The notes under the pieces are model-generated. The model worked only from the letters and a program-made list of their open reading frames with translations, did not search any database and was not told where the DNA came from. A DNA stretch of 64,000 bases, taken from Diphasiastrum complanatum. Lineage: Eukaryota > Streptophyta > Lycopodiopsida > Lycopodiales > Lycopodiaceae. The stretch lies in NCBI GenBank assembly GCA_029204225.1, contig CM055098.1, positions 50,039,063-50,103,062 of the forward strand. Reading direction: 5' to 3'. Shown here piece after piece: positions 20,608 through 31,365 of the stretch. How positions within the stretch are numbered: position 1 is the first letter of the stretch; each line of letters opens with the position of its first letter. The translations under genes and the position numbers were made by a program.

Positions 20608-22146
20608 ATGGCATGTGGACGTGCTTCTGTTGAACTTGCTCTTAGTTGGGAGCAGAAGCAGCAATTTACAGCTCCCCATGTAGTAGTTTGTGCCTTCCCA
20701 GCTCAAGGTCATATCATTCCCGCCCTCAGCTTTTCAGAGCTGCTTGCATCCAAAGGTTTCTTTGTCACATATGTGTGTGCAGAACACAGATTGGCGGATC
20801 TGAGGAAGAGAATTCATGCTGCAGGAGATAAGTGTAAAATCAGGTTGGCAGCACTGCCAGACAAACTGCCACTGGGACAATACGGTATAGATGAGGGTCC
20901 AGAAAGTTTGAGTTGGTCGATGGAGAATGTGAGCAAGATGAAAGGCGACTTCCAACAGCTCATGGGGGATCTGATGACCTCATCCAAGCTGACCTCTCCC
21001 ACTTGCGTCATCAGCGACTTTTTCCTTTCTTGGACTCAAGATGTGGCAAACCAGTTTAAAATTCCTAGATATGTGTTCTTTTCATGTCCAGCAGCTTGTC
21101 TCTGCATACTCATGTATCTCCCAGTTCTGATTGAACAAGGACAGATCCCGGTGAGAACACTGGGTAATCAGACTAATCAATCGTGTTATCAGACTAGAGC
21201 TATTATAGTTCCTGGACTACCACCACTTTCCCCACCAGATATGCTATACTCTTTGAAAGATAGCTGTCCTAAAGATATCCAAGAGTTTGTAATAAAAAAT
21301 TCATTAAGAATACACGAGTCAGCTGCTATTTTCATTAACACATACCATGAACTGGAGAAGAATGCTGTTGATGCACTGCGAGGTGAAAAAATTAATCCAA
21401 ATAAGATAAAGATCCATCTAGTTGGGCCGCTGCTTCCTTCTGATTTCTTTAGAGAAGATAACTTGGAGAGCAAGCGAGCATTGGCATATTCAGAAGAGGA
21501 AAGAAGGTGCCTAGAGTGGTTAGACAAAAGGCCAAAATCATCTGTGTTGTATGTTTCCTTCGGCAGTATAGCTATCCTGTCTGTGGCTCAGATCCGTGAG
21601 TTTGCTTTAGGTCTAGAAGCAAGCGGGCAGCTCTTTCTTTGGGTTCTGCGCCCGCCATCTTCTCACTCAGATATATCAGCCATATCCAGTCTTCTCCCAC
21701 AAGGCTTCCAGAGCAGAATCAGCAACCATGGTCTCATACTTTACAAGTGGGCTCCCCAGCTGCTGATCCTCTCTCACCCCTCAGTCGGAGGATTTCTCAC
21801 ACACTGTGGATGGAACTCAACACTGGAGAGCATCTGCCGAGGCATCCCAATGCTTGCATTCCCACAGTTTGCGGAACAGCATCTCATCTGCAAGATATTG
21901 GTGGAGCAGCTGAAGGTAGGTTTGCAGATCCGGAAAGAAGCAAGTGGGATGGCAGAGAGAGGAGAGATTGAGAGACGTGTGAAGATTTTGATGGATTCTG
22001 ATAAAGGCAGGCTGCTGAGGAAGACAGCACGTGAAGCGAGGGAACGAGCAAGTCAAAACGCTGCTACAACAAATACATCTTCTCAGTCATTTATGCAATT
22101 GTTTCTTCAATGCCATATGAATCTCCGAAGATGTTACTCCTCCTAG
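20608..22146 (+). CDS. UDP-glycosyltransferase (plant family 1, GT1)
   Basis: A 512-residue, intronless protein of the usual GT1 length. These enzymes move a sugar from a UDP-sugar to small acceptors such as flavonoids, terpenoids or hormones in the cytosol. The N-terminal catalytic histidine is H35 (FPAQGHIIPAL), and its partner aspartate is probably D137 (CVISDFFLSW). The C-terminal PSPG donor-binding box runs from W381 to Q424 (WAPQLLILSHPSVGGFLTHC, then GWNS, ending FAEQ). It has the key H399, W402, N403, S404 and E407. The final glutamine favours UDP-glucose as donor. YVSFGSIA marks the second Rossmann fold. The start is the first ATG in frame (context AAGATGG). The open frame upstream has no ATG and passes through a 19-base C tract (20563-20581). 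No signal peptide. The acceptor cannot be read from sequence. Confidence 0.95.
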   Translation: MACGRASVELALSWEQKQQFTAPHVVVCAFPAQGHIIPALSFSELLASKGFFVTYVCAEHRLADLRKRIHAAGDKCKIRLAALPDKLPLGQYGIDEGPESLSWSMENVSKMKGDFQQLMGDLMTSSKLTSPTCVISDFFLSWTQDVANQFKIPRYVFFSCPAACLCILMYLPVLIEQGQIPVRTLGNQTNQSCYQTRAIIVPGLPPLSPPDMLYSLKDSCPKDIQEFVIKNSLRIHESAAIFINTYHELEKNAVDALRGEKINPNKIKIHLVGPLLPSDFFREDNLESKRALAYSEEERRCLEWLDKRPKSSVLYVSFGSIAILSVAQIREFALGLEASGQLFLWVLRPPSSHSDISAISSLLPQGFQSRISNHGLILYKWAPQLLILSHPSVGGFLTHCGWNSTLESICRGIPMLAFPQFAEQHLICKILVEQLKVGLQIRKEASGMAERGEIERRVKILMDSDKGRLLRKTAREARERASQNAATTNTSSQSFMQLFLQCHMNLRRCYSS

Positions 22147-23664
22147 ACTGCTTTATAATTTTGCTGAAACTATTTGCTACTATTCATGAGCTGAGCCAAA
22201 GTTGTTGTGTTGAGCAGTGTAGTATTTCGTAGTCTAGTTCTAATACTGATTGGTACTCGTTCTTTCACAAAAAAATTCTTCTGATATTGGATACTTTTCA
22301 CTGCTTATCTTGTTTGCAGAAAGTCGTGTTGGCATAGTTCTTACAGAGAATTTGGCATCCGGTCTTTACATGTATGTGTCAGCAGTTTAGGCAGCATCAT
22401 ACTCAACTTGTGATACACAAGTTTGACGTAAATTTTTTTGGTTTGGTGGTGACCGGTAGCTAGTCTCATATTTGGACTCCATGTGGATGTGCTTGCTGCA
22501 TTCGTTGGACGTTTGAAAAACTCTTTAGAGGGAATCAGTCCATGAAAGATATTTCATACAAGAGTCATTAAAAGACCCAAATGCCACGTGAGTGGGATAC
22601 TCATCATGTTTAGTCTCTTCTTGTAATTGGAAATTACTAAGATTCATAAGTGCTATTGCAGAGTTATTCGCACATACATATATAGAAGCCTTATCGTCCT
22701 CTCTTAAACATCGTTTCTTTATGCAATAGATGGTGTCACAATAATTCCCCTATGGATTCCTTTGAGTTTTTGGCATTGCTCATGCAAAAGGCAACACTAT
22801 GTGTTTGAGTTGGTCAATGGAGTTTAAGCAAAAGTTAACATGTAAGTCAACGGCTTAAATCATAAGGATAAGTGCACACAAATAGCTTTGCACATTGATG
22901 ACAAATTTATTGCAAGAACCTAGGTTACTAGCTTGCTTTAGTTTTTCCTTCTCTGATTCAACTAGATACTTGTTACATTCACATTTCCCGAGAAGGCCTT
23001 ACCTGAGATGTTACTAGATCATATTGCTTGATACGTTAGGGAATATATGTTGCTAGATATTGATTTGCAGGCCAAAACCTTATGTTATTGGATACTTATA
23101 TTTGAATGGAAAGTACCAAATTTGAAAATCAAAATTTTATTTCTGTGAGATTCACAATCATATATTTGAGATATTATGCTTCATGAGCTTATTCTTAGAT
23201 TTATAAAAAGTTCTTGTTTATTTATGCACTATTATTCTGCATTTTGATAAATTTATTTGTTATGAAAAAAAATTATTGGATACTTTTTATGCAATCTGAT
23301 GTTTTGAAAATATCTAGATGCCAATATTTAGATGACATTTAAAATATGAATAATTTATTAATGATTTATGCAAGTACCTATAACAAAATCTCAACAGAGA
23401 GTTAATTAGTTATATGAATTTTAGGTTCATTTTTTGTTTGTGATATTTTTTAAAACAATATCAAATTTGCAATGCACGTATTTGTGTAATTTCTTACTAA
23501 TGAATTTTTAAAAATATGGTATGTGCGTTTTAAGGATTTTAAAAAGTCAAAAAGCTTGCACGTAAAAAAATAATTTTACCCAACAATGTGATTTTATTTT
23601 TGGTACTTTGATTTTTAAAGTTTTAAAGGGAATCTTCTTAGGAGAAACCTTTTCAATTACCCAC
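22147..23664. other. AT-rich sequence downstream of the UGT gene
   Basis: Presumably holds the UGT 3' UTR and terminator near its start; I see no clear AATAAA signal. One G-box core CACGTG lies at 22585-22590. Otherwise no coding or element signal until copia gag debris begins near 23665. Confidence 0.5.
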
Positions 23665-24111
23665 TCAATAGGAAATTGTGTTGTAAGAAGGGGCGTTTTG
23701 CTTCTAATTTTTTCAAGAAGAAAGAGATCCTCAAGCATGCCAATCTTACTAAGGAGAGTGAAGGTGAGATAGAAGGGAGTTATGAAGAAGGATCTCTCAT
23801 GATGTCTATGTACTCTTCTTCTAGTTTTGAGGTTGAAAATTCATGTTGGATAAATAGTGGATCTAGTTCTCAGATGACTAGTTCAAGAAAGTCTTTCACT
23901 CATCTTGAATCTTACTATGGTTCTAGAAATTTCATCTTCTTTCCTATTGATAGTGAATGCAAGATAGAAGGATTTGGTAGTGTAACAATTGGTGTTGAAC
24001 CCACCATGATTTTTGAAGATCTAATTTTTGAGCCTAATCTCACTATGAATCTCATTACTGTTGGCAAGATGCTAGATGATGCTTGGTTAAAAGGGATGGT
24101 AATGTGGTAGC
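23665..24111 (+). pseudogene. C5 copia nucleocapsid and protease remnant, left part
   Basis: The frame begins inside a zinc knuckle (CCKKGRFASNFFKKK, two of its cysteines or their partners lost) and continues through EGSLMMS to a protease motif that reads WINSGSSSQMT. The catalytic Asp is changed to Asn. PNLTMNLITVGKMLDD then follows, the usual VPNLTKNLISVGKLLD segment. The gag N-terminus, leader and 5' LTR are absent; similarity starts abruptly near 23665. The reading resumes after the C4b insertion at 28211 (RDGNVVA, then RGTRCENLFQVE), which proves both pieces were once continuous. Confidence 0.78.
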
Positions 24112-24793
24112 CATGAAGAATTGCCAAAAATTGGCAAATCTAGCTTGATTAAAAACCATGTAGAACTTTGTAAATATTGTGTATGATTGGGTTCCACACA
24201 TGGAAGTCCAATATGCCACATGGAAACCCACTCCTAATGTAGGTTAGGTCAATTCAAGAGAGTTGGTCATGTGTATTTGGTGGTCATCCCTACTTTATAG
24301 GACCTACACCTAAGTTTAAGGTGAAAATTTGACCAACTAGCTACCTACCAAGCATAACTCTAGGATCTAGGCAAGAAGAGTGAGTTTACTTCCTTATTAC
24401 ATGCTGGAAATCCACCTAACTTCAATAAGGAAGTAGAATTTGCTATGTATTCCAAGCTCCCATAGTGAGAAGATAGAAAATTTTTGGAGCTCATTGCCAA
24501 TCTCAATCTAGTTCACTATGTACATTGAGTTTTTGTGATCCAAATGCAAGCAAATCAATTTCTACTTGTTTCTCAGCTTGAAGGCCGTACTAAAGCCTGT
24601 AGTACACACATGTGGGCTCGTATTTCAATGTTGATCAATGCTTTTGATTATTAATGTTTGTTGTTTCTCAAATTGCCAATCTAGATCAACTTTTTGATGA
24701 CTAGTTTTTTGATAGATTGTTAAGCAAGCATCCAATCACTCTTGTGGATCTTTTGTAGATCCATTTATGGTCCTAAAGTACAGTACTTTCTCA
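24112..24793 (+). repeat. C4b 5' LTR
   Basis: 682 bp. The first two bases are CA instead of TG; otherwise TGAAGAATTGCC follows, and it ends ACTTTCTCA before TGGTATCAGAGCC. The palindrome is CACATGTG here (about 24607). Confidence 0.87.
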
Positions 24794-24811
24794 TGGTATC
24801 AGAGCCAAGTA
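24794..24811 (+). other. C4b primer-binding site
   Basis: TGGTATCAGAGCCAAGTA, the unmutated initiator-Met tRNA type. Confidence 0.85.
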
Positions 24812-25596
24812 CAAGAGTATAAGTCATTGATCTAATGCAAATCCATTTTTAGCAAGTTCTGGTGCTAGAAACTAGTATTGAGAGGGCAAGCTAGAATCTT
24901 GATTTTGGTGAGGAGATTTGATCCCAAACTTGGTAGGGTTCAAATCCATATTGTCCACATAAGTGGGCACCTCTGAACCTGCATTTAATGCATGGTATTC
25001 ATTTGATCCAAAGAAATTCAATTTGTGAGCTTTTGATGTAATTTTTGGTGGAAATCTTAGAATAAGCCCCAAGATTGAGTGCCATTGATTAGATTTGACA
25101 TAGGGTCATGAGATCTAATTAATATATGCTCAAATCAGGTCCTCTAAACTTGTTTTACAGGTCTTGAAAGTACATCAAAAAGTGTGAGGGAGATTTAGTC
25201 ATGTTATTGTCCAAAAATAGCCAAAATTGGCAAGATTTGATTGTAAGTAGATTTCACATCATCTTATCTTCATTCCAACTTTGTGAGGGAGTGCTAGAAT
25301 TGAGATTATAAGTCCATTTTTTGGATTAGAAATCTAATTTGAGTGAAACACTACAATAGAGAGACCTTAGTGAGTTTCTAGAGACAATCAAATCCATTTC
25401 TTGGCAAGATTTGTTTGATTATAGTTTTCACTTCATCTTATCTTCATTCCAGCTTTGTGAGGGAGTGATATAACTGTGATTATAAGTCCATTTGTTGGAT
25501 TAGAAATCAAATTTGAGTGAAACACTGCAAGTGTGAGACCTTTGTGAGTTTCAAGTCAATCAAATCTATTTCTTGTTTGTAGAAGTCACTAGTAAG

Positions 25597-26329
25597 ATGG
25601 AATCTGCTGGAGCATACCTTCTAGAAGCTAGTGAGAGATTGAGTTCTACAAATCATGCTATTTGGAAGGTTTGGATGGAGTCACTCTTGGTGCTCCAAGA
25701 CCTTTATGAGTTCTTGATTGAAGATGAAGATGAACCTCTAGGTGCACAAAAGTTAGCTGGATACAAGAAGAGATCTAGGCTTGCACTTCATTGTGTGAAG
25801 ATAAATGTGAGCAATGATTTGTGGAGAGAAGTATTAGCATGTACAAGTGCTAAAGAGGCTTGGGGAGTCTTTAAAATCAATCTATGAATTTAGTAACACT
25901 TCAAGAGTACTCATGCTTAGAAATCAGATTTTGCAAAGCATGAGGAGAAGTGAGGAGAGTGCACAAGATTATGTACTCATAATCAAGTCTTTAAATAGGG
26001 AGTTGGCTTCCATTGGAGAGAAGATTCATGATGGAGAGCTTGTACAAATTGTCCTTAATGTTCTAGGAGATGACTTTGCAAATTTGGTCCAAAGTTTCTC
26101 CATCCAAGACACTTTGCCAACTATAGAAAAACTTCACAATGTATTAGTGGTTGAAAAGTGTAGGATGCTCCATGCAAAATCTAGGATGAGTTCCTTGTCT
26201 TTGCAGGATGGTGATGAGAAAGCCAATTTCTCATTCAAGGGCAAAAAGAAGACCAATGGAAAGAAGAAGCATCCAAAGGAGGCCAAAGAAGAGGATGATG
26301 CATCAAGCTCAAAGGACAAGTCAAAGTAG
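25597..26329 (+). pseudogene. C4b gag
   Basis: ATG at 25597 opens MESAGAYLLEASERL and the signature HAIWKVWMESLLVLQD. An extra G near 25863 (CTTGGGGAG against CTTGGGAG in C4a) shifts the frame. The second frame carries SNTSRVLMLRNQILQ through VLGDDFANLVQSF to the lysine-rich region, ending at a TAG (26327-26329) just before the zinc knuckle. Near-identical to C4a apart from these lesions, but the lesions are different, so each copy decayed on its own after copying. Confidence 0.87.
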
Positions 26330-27396
26330 AAATGTTTCTTTTGTGGAAAGAAGGGGCATTTTGAATCTGAATGCTACAAGAGGCTCAGAGCACAAGTGGA
26401 GGAGGACAAACAAGAAAACCTTGCAAAGGAGGAGGAGGAGGAGGATGAAGATGATGTATTCTTGATGGCATCTACATCCTCACCAACAAGCAATAGCAAT
26501 TCAAGAGACAATTGGTGGATCGACAGTGGGGCTAGCTCCCACATGTCTTGTGAAAAGGACTTTTTCATAACCTTACACTCTTTCAATGATGCTAAAAATT
26601 TTGTCTTTACTGCAAATGATGAAGAGTGTAGGATAGATGGTTTTGGCACCATCTCTTTGTGTCTAGAATCCTCAAAATGCATGGATCTAGAAAATTTTCT
26701 TTATCTAGAAAATGCAAGGATGGTGAGCATTGGAGAGTCTACTATCTTTGAATACTTGTTCGATAATATTAGTAGACGTGGAGTGACTTGTTGCTTATCT
26801 TTAAGATCTATGGTGTTTAGTACTCTTTAGGACAAGACAATGAAATTTGATACTTTCAAATCTCCATTTGTTGTTGATAAAGCAATTTCATTGGATAACT
26901 ATTTTTGTAATAGTTTGAATAGTGTCATAAAAAATGAAACATCATTTGTATTGGAAATCTTTGGATCCACATGCTTTGAGCATGATCATTCCAATGTAAG
27001 GACCAAAGATTATCCTATTTCAATGATAGGAATAATGGTAGTGTTTTGCTCTTCAAGTAGAGATGGTAGAATCTACTTGTTTTCCATCAAAGAAGTTGTC
27101 AATGGTGGAAATGTGATCTTTGAAGAGTGGAAGATTTCTAAACTTGAAGAAGCACCTTTGGATCAACACATTATTCAATTGATGGTTTGGAGTCAATTCA
27201 AGTGGAGGAGCAAGCTCAAGACCCCAAGACTCCAAGAAGAACCTTTAGTATCAAGATGGAGCCATCAAGGCTCAAGCATGTGGATCAAGCAAGGCAAGTT
27301 GTCTTTGGCAACATTGTGTATGCACTTAATTTTTTGATTGATGTATCTTCAAGTCCACAAAATGCCTTGGAATACATGGCTTGGCATGATGTTTAG
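26330..27396 (+). pseudogene. C4b zinc knuckle, protease and collapsed pol
   Basis: CFFCGKKGHFESEC, an acidic linker, WWIDSGASSHMS, then a deletion that joins LENFLYLE to ARMVSIGEST. The collapsed integrase-like part matches C4a closely (IFGSTCFEHDHSNVRTKDYP, VNGGNVIFEEWK), with a stop near 26827 and a frame change near 27180. It ends PRRTFSIKMEPSRLKH and a stop at 27396. Comparing it with C4a shows the collapsed region was already collapsed in their common ancestor. Confidence 0.75.
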
Positions 27397-27604
27397 TTTT
27401 GAAGTGTGCTACATGTATATAGACACATTTATGGAACATCTTGTAAGGGATCCTTTAAGAGGTGGTGAAAGATCCTTCATGGACATCATTCTCTATTTGA
27501 GTCTCAAAAGTTCCTTGTTTGTAGCTAGTTTTCTAGACACTTCTAAAGCATTCATTCATCTAGCAAGAGAGTTGTAAATAGATCAAGCTAAATTTGAGGA
27601 GGAG
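27397..27604 (+). pseudogene. C4b RT remnant and polypurine tract
   Basis: Contains VRDPLRGGERSFMDIILY, the same short RT relic as in C4a, and ends with the polypurine tract AAATTTGAGGAGGAG just before the LTR. Confidence 0.55.
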
Positions 27605-28210
27605 TGTGAAGAATTGCCAAAAATTGGCATATAGCTTGATTAAAAACCACGTAGAACTTTGTAAATATTGTGTATGATTGGGTTCCACACATGGAAGGCC
27701 AATATGCCATGTGGGAACCCACTCCTAATGTAGGTTACGTCGATTCAAGAGAGTTGGTCATGTGTATTTGCTGGTCATCCATACTTTATAGGACCTACAC
27801 CTAAGTTTAAGGTGAAAATTTGACCAACTAGCTACCTACCAAGCATAACTCTAGGATCTAGGCTAGGGTTTCATTTGAGAACAAGAAGAGTGAGTCAACT
27901 TCCTTATTACATGCTGGAAATCCACCTAACTTCAAGAAGGAAGTAGAATTTGCTATGTATTCCAAGCTCCCATAGTGAGAAGATAGAAAAATTTTGGAGC
28001 TCATTGCCAATCTCAAGCTAGTTCACAATGTACATTGAGTTTTTGTGATCCAAATGCAACCAAATCAATTTCTACTTGTTTCTGAGCTTGAAGGTTGTAC
28101 TACAGCTTGTAGTATACGTGTGTGGGCTTGGATTTCAATGTTGATCAATGCTTTTGATTCTTTGTGCTTTTGTAGATCCATTTATGGTCCTAAAGTACAG
28201 TACTTTCATA
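27605..28210 (+). repeat. C4b 3' LTR, internally deleted
   Basis: 606 bp. Starts TGTGAAGAATTGCC and ends TACTTTCATA (CA to TA). About 80 bp are missing near 28160 relative to the 5' LTR. Confidence 0.87.
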
Positions 28211-29404
28211 GTAGCAAGAGGAACTAGATGTGAGAATCTTTTTCAAGTTGAAATCTAATCCTTGTGGAAGTGTAGTCAAGATGAGCTTGGATCATCTCAA
28301 GGAGGAGAAGGCAATTGAAGTATCTCAACCTATGTTCCATGATTGTAAGTCTCATGAAGATGGTGCTTTGGCCAAAGCACTTGGAGAGCTATTGCCAAGG
28401 TGTTCTAGTTCCCATCAATTTTCTCATATTGTTCATGTGGATGATCTTGTTTCATCAAGTAGAAGCAAAAGTGGTGCTTTTTATGTGACTTTTTCATTGA
28501 AGAATTCAATTGGAGGTATCTCTTATCGATGGTGCTTGATAGCAAGATTGCAATAGTTCATACTTTGGGGATCTTTAGATCAATATGCTTTGTCTAAATT
28601 CCTTTGCATGTAAGGAGTAAGGAGGATATAATCTCAATAAAGATAATGATGGTAGAATTCCCAAATCTACCAAAAGTCCAAGTGCATGATGGAGATTTAC
28701 AAAGGCCTGAGGAGGAGTCTTCTCAACACATGGTTTCAAGGAGATCTTCAAGAGTCAAGTCCGAGTCTATGTGGCTCACAATTCATGGCAAAGAGGGGTA
28801 ATTTTTAGGTGGTATCTACTTCAACATTCTCACTTTTTCTTCTCTTCCATTATTCGATGTACCATCTTGCTTTATTGAGATTTCTACATCTCAAAATTAG
28901 AGTGAGGCAATGCTAGTCTTGTATGATTCCTCTTGTATGGACATATTTCATGTCTTTAATGGCTTAGATGGTTGTGTCATCAAATGTATGCTCTTGGATC
29001 TAGTAAGAGCAAGAACGAGTTTGTTACTCATAGTGTGAAAAATCATGTTTTTACATGTTGTGAGGCGATTTGTAAACTTCTTTTCAGATTAAGTAAATCA
29101 TCCATGAAGGAAACTTACATCCTTGAGAAAGTATGTAGCCTCAATAATATCAAGATAGTTTTTTATTTCAAGATTAGATCTATCATGCAAAAAGTTACTA
29201 GTCAAGCTAGTATGCAAAATCTTGGTAATCAACACTTTTGCCTATTGGCAAGTGATTTCTATCAAAGAAGTCTTATCATGGGATGTGGTGAAGGTGCAAC
29301 TATGGAGGATCCCTTGGCTGGTTTTCACATGATCTGCATACCAAAGGATCCACTCAACAAGTTTCACAAGTTCCTTGTTTGATCTAGTACCTTATCAAGC
29401 TAGT
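28211..29404 (+). pseudogene. C5 collapsed integrase, linker and RNase H remnants
   Basis: Continuation of 23665-24111. Three readable pieces align by position with copia pol. The first, about 28255-28550, has HLKEEKAIEVSQPMFHDCKS, then ALAKALGE, then HIVHVDDLVSSSRSKSGAFY. It matches the integrase zinc-binding and first catalytic region (KKEKAFGLP, CAIAKSHR, LIHSDV...GGxxYFVTF). The second, about 28690-28800, has SRRSSRVKSESMWLTIHGKEG, like the integrase-RT linker. The third, about 28985-29380, has CCEAICKLLFRL and PKDPLNKFHKFL, like the RNase H CEAxWLxxLL block and the LTKPLPKDPFNKFR tail. No catalytic triad, YVDD or knuckle survives. The alignment is my inference from motif order. Confidence 0.55.
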
Positions 29405-29414
29405 TCTTGAGGAG
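29405..29414 (+). other. C5 polypurine tract
   Basis: TTCTTGAGGAG-type purine run directly before TGTGAAAAATTGG at 29415. Confidence 0.6.
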
Positions 29415-30195
29415 TGTGAAAAATTGGCAAAATCTAGATTGGATATTTCACAAATTCTTGTATGTGAGAAAATCTCACACGTGTGGAGCATGTTCCCAAA
29501 TGTGGAAAATAAGCAAAAACATCTTAGTGATGTTGAGTTAGGTGTACTTGAAGTTTTATAGATATCTATCCATGTGTAAGTAGGTGATAGGGCCATTTTT
29601 GGCATTAGAGGCAAAATAGGTTTGTACACATGTCAAGTCATGATTAGGCCAAAAGTGGATAGTGATGTAGCTCAAGCTAGGTTAGGCTTCTTACACTTGT
29701 AACGCTGAGATTTGGTGAGTGACTCATCTCCATGTGTTGGCATGAGATTTAGTGACCAATCAAAATCTAGAAGTCCATCAAATTGGTCCAATAAAACTAG
29801 AGAGCTCATATGTCACTCAACCATTTTGAAGAGGAAAAGAAGGAGTACAATCATGTTTCACTCCCCTCTACCTTGAGTAGCTACATATAGAGACAACAGT
29901 CCATTTTTATTGTAAGCTTTTCGGAGTTATTAGGATTTCTACACATTTTGAGCAATCTTGAGTTTCTCTCTCTACCCAAGAGAAAGGCTTTTCCACATTC
30001 AGTTTTGTGTTGTACAAGTCACCAAACATGTGAATGTACTTGTTTGGTTGATATATGCATGTAATCAAGGGCTCTTGCCTTAGATTTGTGAAATAGATCT
30101 TGATTTTCAATCTATGTATGGTCTATGTGCAATCACCACATCTTAGGAGATCACAATCACACTTTTGGGCACTCCCACACGTGTGAAATTCAACA
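29415..30195 (+). repeat. C5 3' LTR
   Basis: Starts TGTGAAAAATTGGC after the polypurine tract. It carries CACACGTGTG at 29476-29485 and 30176-30185, and a TATA-like CATATAGAG near 29883. The end at CAACA (30195) is my best guess, because no second copy exists to confirm it. Confidence 0.65.
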
Positions 30196-30816
30196 AAGAG
30201 TCATGCCTTCGTCTAGGGTTCCACAAAATGCTGATGTTAGGTTATTTTTTGCCAACCAAACCTTTCTTTTTATTGATTTCTTAGCTCAAAATCCGTAAAA
30301 AAAATAGATGGCTAGGAAAAGGCACCGACGCTAGCTTTTTCTGGCCAAGAAAAAAAAAATCGTCATCAAATTTGGTGTAATTCCGAGCTTGACACCTTTT
30401 CAAATTTAACAAAAAAAATTCTCATTTTGGATATTGATGTAATTTTTTGCTAATGCACATGCATAGTTTGCTTTATAAAGAATTTATTCTTTTTTGCAAT
30501 ACCCAATGGTGTTTGCAATAGTGGGGGACTGGTGAAGATGGAGCTCTTAGGCAACAAGCTATCTAGATCTATTCTTGATCTAAGTAATTTAAAAAGCCTT
30601 ATCTAAGCCACACTTTCATCCCTAAACCCAAACAATAATAATGTTAGAAAGAAAGACTATGACAAAAATTTTCAATTATGGTCAGTAAAAATCATTCATC
30701 ATTTGTTGAAAATTTCTTGGAGTATTCATGAAATTGAAAGGTAAAACTAAAAATTCATAGTTTCCACATAGCCATTCTTAGAACAGTCTCATTCTTTACC
30801 TATATTTTATGGTAAC
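30196..30816. other. AT-rich sequence, nothing recognised
   Basis: No coding signal, LTR match or repeat structure seen. Confidence 0.4.
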
Positions 30817-31128
30817 CTAATCTAAAGTCCACCTAGTGAAATACTTAGGACCATTTAGATGGTTCATTAGATCGTCCATCCTAGATGAGAGATAATGACT
30901 TTTAAATATCATTTTATTAAGATTTTTATAGTCTACACATAGAGGTATAGGCTTACTAGCTAAAAGTACTAGTGCTCTACAAGGGGATTTTACTAGGTTT
31001 AAAATGGCCCATACATAAATAATTAGATTTAATTTGGCTGGTAGCTTCATCTTCTTGGGCTCATCTCTTGTATGGAAAAAAGATACATGGGAATTGTCAA
31101 AAAGATATTTTATCTGATGATTGTACAC
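30817..31128 (-). pseudogene. Ty3/gypsy RT fragment
   Basis: The minus strand reads KSPCRALVLLASKP, then LCVDYKNLNKMIFKSHY, then MDDLMNHLNGPKYFTRWTLD. This is the standard gypsy RT start (SPxxSPVLLVKK, CVDYRxLNxxT, DLLDxLxGAxxFSKxDL). About 100 residues, without flanking gag or integrase on the same strand. Confidence 0.75.
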
Positions 31129-31132
31129 TCCT

Positions 31133-31365
31133 AGAGAGGTAGATCATGAATCCAATGGTCAAACCAAACATACTAACCAATTGATTGAAGATAGGCTTTA
31201 TGCATATGTTTTTAGGTTATAGTTAGATTGGAAAATGTATCTCCCAATGGTTGAGTTTGTGTACAATAAAGCAAACCATTCTGCCACTAAATCTAGTCCT
31301 TTTATGTTGATTTTTGGCTTTCAACCACATTCACTAGTTTTCATTAGACTCGAGGATCTCCAGGT
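31133..31365 (+). pseudogene. Ty3/gypsy integrase fragment
   Basis: The plus strand reads DHESNGQTKHTNQLIEDRLY, then WKMYLPMVEFVYNKANHSAT, then SPFMLIFGFQP, with one stop between the first two blocks. It matches the gypsy integrase core end (PQTDGQTERVNQxLE...LPxxEFAYNxxxHSxxxxSPFEL). It points away from the RT fragment, so the two are inverted relative to a normal pol. Confidence 0.75.

Larger units (their letters stand above)
24112..28210 (+). mobile_element. C4b, second non-autonomous C4 copia element
   Basis: A 4,099-bp element with LTRs 24112-24793 and 27605-28210, flanked by a perfect 5-bp target duplication GTAGC (24107-24111 and 28211-28215). It splits a C5 element. It has the same collapsed-pol organisation as C4a but lacks about 115 residues after the protease and has its own stops and frameshifts. 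The C5 sequence reads continuously when C4b and one GTAGC copy are ignored, so the boundaries are secure. Confidence 0.9.

Noticed and set aside
28230-28556. A novel independent gene
   Set aside because: Motif order fits a degraded integrase N-terminal region within C5, and the frame continues from the protease fragment across the C4b insertion.
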